A DNA stretch of 64,000 nucleotides, from NCBI RefSeq assembly GCF_014323725.1, contig NZ_JABVED010000012.1, forward strand, positions 141,851-205,850, given 5' to 3'. The notes under the pieces are model-generated. The model made no database searches and was not told the origin of the DNA. It worked only from the letters and a program-made list of their open reading frames with translations. Source of the DNA: Actinokineospora xionganensis. Its GTDB lineage: Bacteria > Actinomycetota > Actinomycetes > Mycobacteriales > Pseudonocardiaceae. The position numbers and the translations under genes were made by a program. Below, one piece after another: positions 55,789-63,981 of this stretch; the first letter of the stretch is position 1, and each line of letters opens with the position of its first letter.

Positions 55789-57201
55789 ATGTACACAAAT
55801 TCTTCGTTCGTCCACGCAACCATGGTCACCCTAATGGATGAGCCTGTGCACGAGATCAATTGCGGAACGCGCGTGACCAGGGGCACGAGGGTCACCCGAG
55901 GCACTCGAGTGACGAGCGAAGAGCGGGGCACCCGGGTCACCCGCGGAACCCGAGTCACCAGGGGCACCCGCGTGACGCGTGGAACCCGCGTCACGGCCGA
56001 AGAGCGTGGCACTCGCGTCACCCGCGGAACCCGAGTCACCAGGGGCACCCGCGTGACGCGTGGAACCCGCGTCACGGCCGAAGAGCGTGGCACTCGCGTC
56101 ACCCGCGGAACCCGAGTCACCGCCCAGGAGCACGGAACCCGCGTTACTCGTGGCACCCGGGTCACCAGCCAGGAGCGCGGCACTCGCGTCACCCGCGGAA
56201 CCCGAGTCACCGCCCAGGAGCACGGAACCCGTGTCACTCGTGGCACCCGGGTCACCAGCCAGGAGCGCGGCACTCGCGTCACCCGCGGAACCCGAGTCAC
56301 CGCCCAGGAGCACGGAACCCGTGTCACTCGTGGCACCCGGGTCACCAGCCAGGAGCGCGGCACTCGCGTCACCCGCGGAACCCGAGTCACCGCCCAGGAG
56401 CACGGAACCCGTGTCACTCGTGGCACCCGGGTCACCAGCCAGGAGCGCGGCACTCGCGTCACCCGCGGAACCCGAGTCACCGCCCAGGAGCACGGAACCC
56501 GTGTCACTCGTGGCACCCGGGTCACCAGCCAGGAGCGCGGCACTCGCGTCACCCGCGGAACCCGAGTCACCGCCCAGGAGCACGGAACCCGTGTCACTCG
56601 TGGCACCCGGGTCACCAGCCAGGAGCGCGGCACTCGCGTCACCCGCGGAACCCGAGTCACCGCCCAGGAGCACGGAACCCGTGTCACTCGTGGCACCCGG
56701 GTCACCAGCCAGGAGCGCGGCACTCGCGTCACCCGCGGAACCCGAGTCACCGCCCAGGAGCACGGAACCCGCGTCACCCGTGGCACCCGGGTCACCAGCC
56801 AGGAGCGCGGCACTCGCGTCACCCGCGGAACCCGAGTCACCGCCCAGGAGCACGGAACCCGTGTCACCCGTGGCACCCGAGTCACCGCCCAGGAGCGCGG
56901 AACCCGTGTCACCCGCGTTACAGCCGCGCAGCAGGGCACCCGGGTCACCCGCGGAACCCGAGTCACCAGGGGCACCCGCGTCACCAGCCAGGAGCGCGGC
57001 ACTCGCGTGACCCGCGCAACGCGCGTGACGCGTGGCACCCGCGTCACCGCCGAGCACCGTGGCACCCGCGTCACCAGGGGCACCCGCGTGACGCTTCAGG
57101 AACGTGGCACCCGCGTCACCCGTGGCACCCGCGTGACGCGCGGGACCCGGGTCACCTCCGGGACTCGCGTCACCGGTGGCACCCGGGTCACCTGCGCCTG
57201 A
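55789..57201 (+). CDS. GTRVT-repeat protein, about 60 copies
   Basis: 470 residues, ATG 55789 with GGGAGGA six bases ahead. The head (1-24, MYTNSSFVHATMVTLMDE then PVHEIN) resembles nothing I know. Cys25 follows, then about 60 copies of GTRVT, mostly as 15-residue units of two copies plus a four-residue joint (AQEH, SQER, AEER, SEER). The chain ends GTRVTCA, so the only two cysteines, 25 and 469, bracket the repeats. No signal peptide. Arginine is coded by CGC, CGT, CGA, CGG and AGG with variation largely synonymous, so this frame is under selection. A beta-solenoid-like scaffold is a guess from the regular alternation. Confidence 0.75.
   Translation: MYTNSSFVHATMVTLMDEPVHEINCGTRVTRGTRVTRGTRVTSEERGTRVTRGTRVTRGTRVTRGTRVTAEERGTRVTRGTRVTRGTRVTRGTRVTAEERGTRVTRGTRVTAQEHGTRVTRGTRVTSQERGTRVTRGTRVTAQEHGTRVTRGTRVTSQERGTRVTRGTRVTAQEHGTRVTRGTRVTSQERGTRVTRGTRVTAQEHGTRVTRGTRVTSQERGTRVTRGTRVTAQEHGTRVTRGTRVTSQERGTRVTRGTRVTAQEHGTRVTRGTRVTSQERGTRVTRGTRVTAQEHGTRVTRGTRVTSQERGTRVTRGTRVTAQEHGTRVTRGTRVTSQERGTRVTRGTRVTAQEHGTRVTRGTRVTAQERGTRVTRVTAAQQGTRVTRGTRVTRGTRVTSQERGTRVTRATRVTRGTRVTAEHRGTRVTRGTRVTLQERGTRVTRGTRVTRGTRVTSGTRVTGGTRVTCA
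56161..56880 (+). repeat. Eight near-identical 90-bp tandem repeats inside the GTRVT gene
   Basis: Starting with GTCACCAGCCAGGAGCGCGG, the unit recurs exactly every 90 bases from 56161 to 56880. Copies differ at very few bases, nearly all third positions. Each codes for 30 residues with one SQER and one AQEH joint. The flanking repeats are more diverged, so this block expanded more recently. Confidence 0.95.
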
Positions 57202-57258
57202 TCGGTCTTCTCAAGTTCTCCGCAGCGGTTCCGCGCACCAACGTTCTACGCTGCAGTT

Positions 57259-57897
57259 CTAGGCAGCGGGCTCGCCCAGGTAGGGCAGCCACAGCGGGTC
57301 GGCGTCGGTGACACCGGCCAACAGCCGCCAGTGCGTCCCTCGCGGCGCGTTGGGCACCACCCGCAGGCGCCAGCCGAGTTCGCTGAGCAGCCGGTCAGCC
57401 TTCTTGTGGTTGCACTTCGCGCAGGAGGCCACGCAGTTCTGCCAGGTGTGGGGGCCGCCCCGGCTCCGTGGGATCACGTGGTCGATCGTCTCCGCCCGTC
57501 CCCCGCAGTACGCGCAGCGGTAGCGGTCGCGGTGCATCAGCCCGGCCCGGGTGAGCGGAACGCGCCCCCGGTAGGGCACGCGCACGTAGTTGCTCAGCCG
57601 GATCACCGACGGAACCATCACGCTCGACGTCGCCGAGTGCACCACCAGACCCGCCGGGTCGCCGTGGACGACCTCCGCCTTGCCACACACCACGAGGACC
57701 ACCGCGCGCCGCAGCGGGAGCGCGGTGAGGGGCTCGAAAGTGGTGTTGAGCAGGAGAACTCGGCGTCTGCCCCACGACGGTAATGACGCTGTGGGCGCGC
57801 GCGCGGGAGCCAGCGCGGGGCCCGTATTGGACGGGCACAGCGTTGTCCGCGGCGCGTGCAGTGACGCGCCGATAGGAGTCGGTTGTCGGTCGTGCAC
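57259..57897 (-). CDS. HNH endonuclease
   Basis: 212 residues from GTG 57897 (GGAGG seven bases ahead); longer frames upstream have no family match. N-terminal domain RVLLLNTTFEPLTALPLRRAVVLV and HNH domain CAYCGGRAETIDHVIPRSRGGPHTW with NCVASCAKCNHKKADRL, giving zinc cysteines and catalytic histidines. This is the single-copy actinobacterial HNH protein equivalent to Rv2469c. DNA cleavage is expected from the family; its cellular job is not known. Confidence 0.9.
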   Translation of the reverse strand: MHDRQPTPIGASLHAPRTTLCPSNTGPALAPARAPTASLPSWGRRRVLLLNTTFEPLTALPLRRAVVLVVCGKAEVVHGDPAGLVVHSATSSVMVPSVIRLSNYVRVPYRGRVPLTRAGLMHRDRYRCAYCGGRAETIDHVIPRSRGGPHTWQNCVASCAKCNHKKADRLLSELGWRLRVVPNAPRGTHWRLLAGVTDADPLWLPYLGEPAA

Positions 57898-58056
57898 TCG
57901 ACCACCTCCACCGGTGCCCCCTAAGTCGACCACAGAACGACCCTGGAACGCACGTGTGTTACATGACGTGTCTCTCATCACGACGCGAAAAGGCGATGAA
58001 CGATCCACCCGGACCGCCTTCGACGGACCACACGATCGTGGCTATCGTCGGCGCCG

Positions 58057-59019
58057 ATGAATCCGATGCCTTTCACCCTCGAACCGCCCAAGTGCTTCGA
58101 GAACGACTCCTGGTGCACGCAGGTGTACAAGCTGACCGAGAACCAGTGGCTGGCCGCGTCCGCGAACTGGCTGATCGCCAAGCCGGTCAAGATCGCGATG
58201 ATCCTGCTCATCGCGTTCGTCATCCGGCTGATCGCCAGGCGCCTGATCGAGCGACTGACCTCGGGCAACGGCAACATGCCCAAGCTGCTGCGGCCGCTGC
58301 GCGAACGGGCGCCCCAGGCGCTCACCATGCTCAGCGAGCGGCGGGCGCAGCGCGCCAAGACGATCGGATCGGTGCTGAACTCGATCCTCTCGTTCGCCAT
58401 CTACGGCCTGGCGTTCATCCTGATCCTCGGCGAACTCGGGGTGAACCTGGCGCCGATCATCGCCTCGGCGGGCATCGTCGGGGTCGCGCTCGGTTTCGGT
58501 GCCCAGCACCTGGTCAAGGACTTCCTGTCCGGCATCTTCATGATGTTGGAGGACCAGTACGGGGTCGGCGACAACGTCAACCTCGGTGAGGCCATCGGCA
58601 CGATCGAGGCGGTCGGCCTGCGTGTCACCACGCTGCGCGACGTCAACGGCACTGTCTGGTACGTGCGCAACGGCGAGATCCTGCGCGTCGGCAACTCCAG
58701 CCAGGGCTTCGCGGTCGCCGTGCTCGACCTGCCGGTCGGCTACAGCGCCGATGTGGACCAGGTCACGACCATCCTGAGCCGGGTCGCGGCCGAGGTGGCA
58801 GCCGACGAGACGTTCGCCAAGGACGTCATCGAGCCACCAGAGGTCCTCGGTGTGGAGAAGGTCACGCCGGAGAGCATCACCATGCGGATGACCGTGAAAG
58901 TGCGTCCGGGCAGGCAGTACGCCGTGCAGCGGGCGCTTCGCGCACGCGCGATGGCCGCCGTCGAGGAGGCCGGGATCCAGCCACCGCTGGGCAGACTGTT
59001 CCCCCCGTCCCCCGCCTAG
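58057..59019 (+). CDS. MscS-type mechanosensitive channel
   Basis: 320 residues. Two to three membrane helices (about 41-60, 106-130 and a pore helix about 136-160 with VGVALGFGAQHLVKDFLSGIF), then the beta domain DQYGVGDNVNLGEAIGTIEAVGLRVTTLRD and a C-terminal alpha/beta domain. Releases solutes on osmotic downshock. Sits between the HNH gene and glbO, a conserved place in this group. Confidence 0.93.
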   Translation: MNPMPFTLEPPKCFENDSWCTQVYKLTENQWLAASANWLIAKPVKIAMILLIAFVIRLIARRLIERLTSGNGNMPKLLRPLRERAPQALTMLSERRAQRAKTIGSVLNSILSFAIYGLAFILILGELGVNLAPIIASAGIVGVALGFGAQHLVKDFLSGIFMMLEDQYGVGDNVNLGEAIGTIEAVGLRVTTLRDVNGTVWYVRNGEILRVGNSSQGFAVAVLDLPVGYSADVDQVTTILSRVAAEVAADETFAKDVIEPPEVLGVEKVTPESITMRMTVKVRPGRQYAVQRALRARAMAAVEEAGIQPPLGRLFPPSPA

Positions 59020-59043
59020 CCGACCGTAAGCGAGGATGGAGCC

Positions 59044-59427
59044 GTGGCCACACCCGAGAACTTCTTCGACGCCGTCGGTGGCGAGGAGACCTTCCGCAAA
59101 ATCGTCGGCCGGTTCTACGCCGAGGTCGCCAAGGACGAGGTGCTGCTCCCGCTCTACCCGGAGAAGGACCTCGGCCCCGCGGAGGAGCGGCTGCGGCTGT
59201 TCCTCATGCAGTACTGGGGCGGCCCGCACACGTATTCCGAACAGCGCGGGCACCCTCGGCTGCGGATGCGTCACCAGCCCTTCACCATCGGCCCGATCGA
59301 ACGGGACGCTTGGCTGCGGTGCATGCGGGTAGCCGTGGACGAGGCGGGGCTGCGTCCCGAGCACCGCGACCAGCTCTGGCAGTACCTGGAGATGGCCGCG
59401 AACAGCATGCTCAACAGCTGGGTCTGA
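59044..59427 (+). CDS. glbO: Group II truncated haemoglobin
   Basis: 127 residues, GTG 59044. Distal tyrosine B10 in RFYAEV, CD1 tyrosine in PLYPEKDL, proximal histidine in RMRHQPF, Trp G8 in DAWLRCM. The group II (trHbO) set is complete. Binds O2 and possibly peroxide or NO chemistry in the cytoplasm. Synteny with Rv2470. Confidence 0.95.
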   Translation: MATPENFFDAVGGEETFRKIVGRFYAEVAKDEVLLPLYPEKDLGPAEERLRLFLMQYWGGPHTYSEQRGHPRLRMRHQPFTIGPIERDAWLRCMRVAVDEAGLRPEHRDQLWQYLEMAANSMLNSWV

Positions 59428-59505
59428 CCGGTCCCGGAAAGACAACGGCTCGGACTGATCGATTACGGCGGAGTCCGACACTGGCGAATGGCAGGATGAA
59501 CGATC

Positions 59506-61104
59506 GTGCGACGTACCGCGGACTCCCCCGAAGCTGGTCCCCCGGTGTCCCCGTGGTGGCAGGACGCGGTCTTCTACCAGGTCTACGTCCGTTCCTTCGC
59601 TGATTCCGACGGTGACGGCGTGGGCGACCTGGAGGGCATCAGGTCCAGACTCGGCTACCTCGAACTGCTCGGCGTGGACGCTCTCTGGCTGACCCCGTTC
59701 TTCCGCTCCCCGATGGCCGACCACGGCTACGACGTCGCCGACCCGCGCGATGTCGACCCGCTCTTCGGCGACCTCGCCGCGTTCGACCGGCTGGTGGCCG
59801 ACACCCACAACCACGGGATGAAGATCACGATCGACCTGGTGCCCAACCACACCAGCGATCAGCACCCGTGGTTCCAGGAGGCGCTGCGCGCCGGGCCGGG
59901 AAGCCGGGAGCGCGAGCGCTACCACTTCCGCGACGGCCTCGGCCCGGACGGCTCGACGCCGCCGAACAACTGGACCAGCGTGTTCGGCGGGCCCGCGTGG
60001 ACGCGGGTGCGCGACGGCCAGTGGTACCTGCACCTGTTCGCGCCGCAGCAGCCGGACCTGCACTGGGAACACCCCGATGTGCGCGCCGACCTCGTGCAAA
60101 CCCTGCGGTTCTGGCTCGACCGGGGTGTCGACGGATTCCGCATCGACGTCGCGCACGGCATGGCCAAGCCCCCGGGGCTGCCCGACATGGATCCGCGGGC
60201 GGTCACGATCATGGCGGGGTCGAACGCCCCCGACTTCGTCGACCTGCGCTTCGACAACGACGAGGTGCACGACATCCACCGGCTGATCCGCAAGGTCCTC
60301 GACGACTACCCGGGGACCATGGCCGTCGGCGAGATCTGGGTCGACCAGGAGGAGCGGTTCGCCGCGTACGTGCGCCCGGACGAGCTGCACCTGGGCTTCA
60401 ACTTCAAGCTGGTGGAAGCGGAGTTCGACGCCGACTCGGTGCGTCGGGCGATCGACCGTTCGCTGGCCGCTGTGGAGTCGACCGGTTCACCGGCCACCTG
60501 GACGCTGTCCAACCACGACGTGGTGCGTCATGTGACCCGCTACGGCGGGGGCGAGCTGGGGACGCGCCGGGCACGTGCGATGGCTCTGGTGGAGCTGGCG
60601 CTGCCGGGGACCACCTACATCTACAACGGCGAGGAGTTGGGCCTGCCCAACGTCGACTTGCCGGACTGGGCGCTGCAGGACCCGACCTGGGAGCGCTCGG
60701 GCCACACCCAGCGCGGCCGGGACGGGTGCCGGGTGCCGCTGCCGTGGGAGGGCGAGATCCCGTCGTACGGCTTCTCCCGCGCCGGGGCGGCCTGGCTGCC
60801 CATGCCGCCGCAGTGGGGGGCGCTGACGGTGGAGAAGCAGTTGGAGGACCCTGAGTCGATGCTGTCGCTGTACCGGCACGCTTTGGAGATCCGGAAGACG
60901 GCCCAGGGCTTCGGCGGCGACGAACTTGAGTGGTACGGCGCGCCGCCCGGGTGCTTCGCGTTCCGCCGCAAGGGTGGCGGGTTGATCTGCGCGCTGAACA
61001 CGTCGGCGGCTTCGGTGCCGTTGCCGCCTGGGGAGATCCTGCTGTCCAGCGGGCCGATGGATGGGAACCAGCTGCCGCCGGAGACGTCGGTCTGGCTGGT
61101 GTGA
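59506..61104 (+). CDS. aglA: GH13 alpha-glucosidase
   Basis: 532 residues, GTG 59506. GH13 motifs in order: DLVPNHTSDQHPWF (region I), GFRIDVAHGM with nucleophile Asp (II), AVGEIWV with acid/base Glu (III), LSNHDVVRH (IV). FYQVYVRSFADSDGDGVGDLEGI places it with oligo-1,6-glucosidase/alpha-glucosidase enzymes. Cytoplasmic, hydrolysing alpha-glucosides. Synteny with Rv2471. Confidence 0.95.
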   Translation: MRRTADSPEAGPPVSPWWQDAVFYQVYVRSFADSDGDGVGDLEGIRSRLGYLELLGVDALWLTPFFRSPMADHGYDVADPRDVDPLFGDLAAFDRLVADTHNHGMKITIDLVPNHTSDQHPWFQEALRAGPGSRERERYHFRDGLGPDGSTPPNNWTSVFGGPAWTRVRDGQWYLHLFAPQQPDLHWEHPDVRADLVQTLRFWLDRGVDGFRIDVAHGMAKPPGLPDMDPRAVTIMAGSNAPDFVDLRFDNDEVHDIHRLIRKVLDDYPGTMAVGEIWVDQEERFAAYVRPDELHLGFNFKLVEAEFDADSVRRAIDRSLAAVESTGSPATWTLSNHDVVRHVTRYGGGELGTRRARAMALVELALPGTTYIYNGEELGLPNVDLPDWALQDPTWERSGHTQRGRDGCRVPLPWEGEIPSYGFSRAGAAWLPMPPQWGALTVEKQLEDPESMLSLYRHALEIRKTAQGFGGDELEWYGAPPGCFAFRRKGGGLICALNTSAASVPLPPGEILLSSGPMDGNQLPPETSVWLV

Positions 61105-61182
61105 TCGCTCCCCGCGCGCGGGGACTTGGGCTGGGATAGCGTCAGCCTGGTTGATCACGCTTGCGAGGAATCAGGACGGGGC

Positions 61183-61755
61183 ATGGCGGGGATTCGGCAA
61201 GGAACGCTCTTCTTCGCTGCCTTGGCGCTCGTGGCCGGCTGCTCCAGCCCACCTGCGGCGACACCCGCGTCACCCACCACAGTGGATGTTCCTTCGGTGA
61301 CCAAACCCTTGGACACCAAGGGATTCACCGGCGACCCCTGCGCCATGCTGACCGAGGCGGACCGCGCCGAACTCGGGCTGCCCACCGCCGAGAAGAACGA
61401 CGAACTCGGCCGGGCCGCCTGCGACCTGCATGCGGGGACGGCTGGACAGAAGCCGCTGGAGTTCCTGCGGGTGCAGATCATGGCCACGCCGGGGTTGAAA
61501 GGTTTGACCGCCCAGTGCGGCACCTCCGAGGCTGCCCGGTGCGAGGGGTGGATGGTCGACTCGGTGGAGGGGTATCCGGTGATCAGGGCCAACGGGGAGC
61601 TGGAGGCGAAGCACGGGGCGTGCAAGGAGTTCCTCGGGATCTCCGACCAGGCCGTGATCATGATCAACGATGTGCGGACGCGCAGTGCGTCGGCTCCCGA
61701 CTGCTCGCGGGCGGACCGAACCGCCGCGATGGTGATCAGGAGCTTGACGCCGTAA
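61183..61755 (+). CDS. DUF3558 lipoprotein, single-domain
   Basis: 190 residues, ATG 61183. Lipobox LVAGC at cysteine 20, Ser/Pro/Thr-rich spacer, then the DUF3558 domain: GDPCAMLTEADRAELGL, AACDLHAG, CGTSEAARCEGW, CKEFLG, DCSRADR. Held at the membrane's outer face. It is about one half of the double-domain protein at 53756. Confidence 0.83.
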   Translation: MAGIRQGTLFFAALALVAGCSSPPAATPASPTTVDVPSVTKPLDTKGFTGDPCAMLTEADRAELGLPTAEKNDELGRAACDLHAGTAGQKPLEFLRVQIMATPGLKGLTAQCGTSEAARCEGWMVDSVEGYPVIRANGELEAKHGACKEFLGISDQAVIMINDVRTRSASAPDCSRADRTAAMVIRSLTP

Positions 61756-61808
61756 CCGCCCGCAAGCCATTGCGGGGAGATGATTACCCCACTGTGCGTG
61801 ACCAAGAT

Positions 61809-62657
61809 CTATCTTGTTTCACAAAGCGCCGATTCTGAAACAAGGCGGCACAGATATTTCACTGAATCGGCTGAGCTCATCGCGATCTCCAAGAGGCCGT
61901 TCGTCGTATCGCGGAACGCTCGGGTCTCGTGTTCGGCATCGAGGAACATCGAGGACTGCGGTAGCTCGACGTGGACGATGGATCCGGTCTTGGCGAATTC
62001 CAACTGCTGATAGCTGCCCTGCACGCCGAGATGCATCCCGAACGGGATGATCCTGATGTCGATGTTGGGGCGTTCAGCCATCGCGGCCAGATGCCGGTAC
62101 TGCTGTGCCATCAGTTCACGACTGCCGGTCGGCCGGCGGAAGACCGATTCATCAATGAGCGCCAAATAGTTCGGCGGAACCGGACGGCTCAGGATCGCCT
62201 GCCGCTGCGCGCGCTGTTCGACCATCGCCTTGTGGGTTGTGGAGGGGAACTTGATGGCGATCAGGACAGAACGGGTGTAGTCGGCGGTCTGCAGCAGGCC
62301 GGGGACCGCGAACATCGCCACGTCGATGACCCGCACGGCTTCCGATTCCAAGCCGCTCTGTGCACGCAGGTGCACAGGCAACGGGCCTTCGTCGGTCTCG
62401 CGCCAGCCGGAGATGTTCGCATTCCTTGCCAGCACAAGGATTCTGGCCCGTTCCGGTCCCGTGACCCCATAGACCGCCAACAACGCGGCGACATCTTCGG
62501 GAGTGATCTCCCGTATCGCGTTCTCGATGCGGTTCAAGGTCGCGATGGACATGCCGACGCGTTTCGCTGCTTGGCGGGTGGTCAGTTCCGCCCTGGCGCG
62601 TAGGGCCTTGAGTTCCGCCGCTAGACCCCGATTACGAGCTGTGCCGTGCTTCGTCAT
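61809..62657 (-). CDS. Scr1-type XRE regulator (HTH + DUF5753), no DUF397 partner
   Basis: 282 residues. HTH (about 14-70: LTTRQAAKRVGMSIATLNRIENA) and DUF5753 (VPGLLQTADYTRSVL, SVFRRPTGS, IIPFGMHLG). Similar to the regulator at 3139 (ELTTRQAAKR versus GLTTRAAAKR, VYGVTGPER in both). No DUF397 gene is found on either side: 54 bases separate it from the lipoprotein and 76 from the next gene. It may regulate at a distance or have lost its partner. Confidence 0.88.
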   Translation of the reverse strand: MTKHGTARNRGLAAELKALRARAELTTRQAAKRVGMSIATLNRIENAIREITPEDVAALLAVYGVTGPERARILVLARNANISGWRETDEGPLPVHLRAQSGLESEAVRVIDVAMFAVPGLLQTADYTRSVLIAIKFPSTTHKAMVEQRAQRQAILSRPVPPNYLALIDESVFRRPTGSRELMAQQYRHLAAMAERPNIDIRIIPFGMHLGVQGSYQQLEFAKTGSIVHVELPQSSMFLDAEHETRAFRDTTNGLLEIAMSSADSVKYLCRLVSESALCETR

Positions 62658-62733
62658 CCTGCGATCTCACCAGCGGACACCGTCACCGGCCACCGCATGA
62701 TCAGCCGCACCGTTCCGGCCCCTGAAACGCCCG

Positions 62734-63366
62734 TCAGACCAACAGCGGCAACAACGCGTGCCTTCGGCGCACCACGGCCCCATACCGAGCGTCCAGACGC
62801 ATCCAGGCGTCCGTCGCCGTCACCCGGATGCTGTCCTCATCGCCTTCCGCCAGGAAACCCATTCCCGACAGCGCGAACAGGCACCGTAGCGGCACCTTGA
62901 CCTCAAGGCCGTCGCCCTTCACCGTGAGCACCGGCTGGTCCAGCAGCGACGCCGGTGGGGTCCCTTGCGGGCCCACGTTGTCGCGCGCGACCGCCAAGCC
63001 CTTGTCCGCCAACTCCGAGACCTGCCGGGCCGGGATCCGGTCGACGATCTGCCAGTGCTGCGTGGGCGGCAGCGCCGAGCGCCACTGCATGTCGCGGGAC
63101 GGGCCCGGGTCGATCTGGTCGCCCTGGACAACCGCCAGGCCCGCCAGGAGTTCGTTGCCGAACACCGTCATGTCGTTGGGCTCGATGGAGCCACGCGCGG
63201 TGCGAGTCGCCAGGACGTCGAACGGGGTGGCGACCCAGGCGTCGATCAGGCCGCCTTCGCGGCCCTTCAACCGGACCACGGCCTGCGGGTCCAACCGGAC
63301 CGCGCGGGCCACGAAGGCGCCGAGGTCGGCGCGTTCCGACGGGTCTGCGAACGAAAGCTCAGACAT
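62734..63366 (-). CDS. Conserved protein, Rv2474c-like by position
   Basis: 210 residues from ATG 63366, overlapping the thioesterase stop by 8 bases. No signal or membrane segment. LDPQAVVRLKGREGGLIDAWVATPFDVLATR, DGLEVKVPLRCLFALSGMGFL. Automatic pipelines might call such proteins EspG-like, but I see no strong reason to. Length and place between the core block and a thioesterase match Rv2474c. Function unknown. Confidence 0.72.
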   Translation of the reverse strand: MSELSFADPSERADLGAFVARAVRLDPQAVVRLKGREGGLIDAWVATPFDVLATRTARGSIEPNDMTVFGNELLAGLAVVQGDQIDPGPSRDMQWRSALPPTQHWQIVDRIPARQVSELADKGLAVARDNVGPQGTPPASLLDQPVLTVKGDGLEVKVPLRCLFALSGMGFLAEGDEDSIRVTATDAWMRLDARYGAVVRRRHALLPLLV

Positions 63367-63802
63367 GCAGGACTCCACCGTTGCCGCCGTTGTGCCACGC
63401 GGCGAGGAAATCGCGTTCCGCGTCGGTGATGCGGCGGGGCTTGCCGTTCACCAGGTCATAAGGCGCGAGTGTGGTGGTCGCGGTGACCGCCACGGGATCG
63501 GTTTCCTTCGGGCCGCTGCGGACCACGTAATCGAGGATGAAGTAGGCGCCGCGGATCTCCCGGACCGACAACTCGATCCGCACCGAGCCACCCGTGGCGA
63601 ACAACGGGGCGTGGTACTCCACCGACAGCTTCGCGATGACCACCCCGGCGGCCATGTCGTTGGCGCCGCGCAGGCCCGCTTCGTGGAACAGCAAGTCGAC
63701 TCGGGCCTCTTCGAGCAGCGTCACCGTGCTCGCGTGGTTCACGTGCCCGAAGGCATCCATGTCCGACCAGCGCGGCCGGATCTCCGAGACGAACACACCC
63801 AC
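63359..63802 (-). CDS. Hotdog-fold acyl-CoA thioesterase
   Basis: 147 residues, GTG 63802 (GTG 63796 possible). YbgC/FadM type: RWSDMDAFGHVNHASTVTLLEEARVDLLF with the catalytic aspartate, then AKLSVEYHAPLFATGGSVRIEL. Hydrolyses acyl-CoA in the cytoplasm. Position matches Rv2475c, which in mycobacteria precedes the large glutamate dehydrogenase gene. Confidence 0.9.
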   Translation of the reverse strand: MGVFVSEIRPRWSDMDAFGHVNHASTVTLLEEARVDLLFHEAGLRGANDMAAGVVIAKLSVEYHAPLFATGGSVRIELSVREIRGAYFILDYVVRSGPKETDPVAVTATTTLAPYDLVNGKPRRITDAERDFLAAWHNGGNGGVLHV

Positions 63803-63849
63803 AGCGCCACCCTCTCAGCCACCAACTCCCAAACCCTACCCAACCCGGT

Positions 63850-63975
63850 CGCGAGTCCAACGTTCAGAACACTGAGTCCAACGTTCAAAACATCATGGGT
63901 GACGTTCACGATTGCCGGAACGTTGATCTCGATGTTTTGAACGTTGGACTCAGTGTTCTGAACGTTGGACTCGCG
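63850..63975. repeat. Long inverted repeat IR3 (45-bp perfect arms)
   Basis: Arms 63850-63894 and 63931-63975 are perfectly complementary, 36-base centre. Each arm has two tandem 21-nt modules, GAGTCCAACGTTCAGAACAC(T) and GAGTCCAACGTTCAAAACAT(C). Same architecture as IR1 and IR2 with different module sequence. It lies between the thioesterase start and a minus-strand gene that ends at about 63982. Confidence 0.9.
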
Positions 63976-63981
63976 CGGGGG

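Noticed and set aside
56161..56880. Tandem array as a possible CRISPR
   Set aside because: Units are 90 bp and directly adjacent, with no unique spacers and no cas genes; the whole array is coding.
55722..57083. Long minus-strand frame through the GTRVT array (VTRVPRVTRVP repeats) and a second minus frame rich in GDSGSAGD
   Set aside because: They are shadows of the repeat. They have no ribosome site, and the base changes between copies are silent only in the plus frame.
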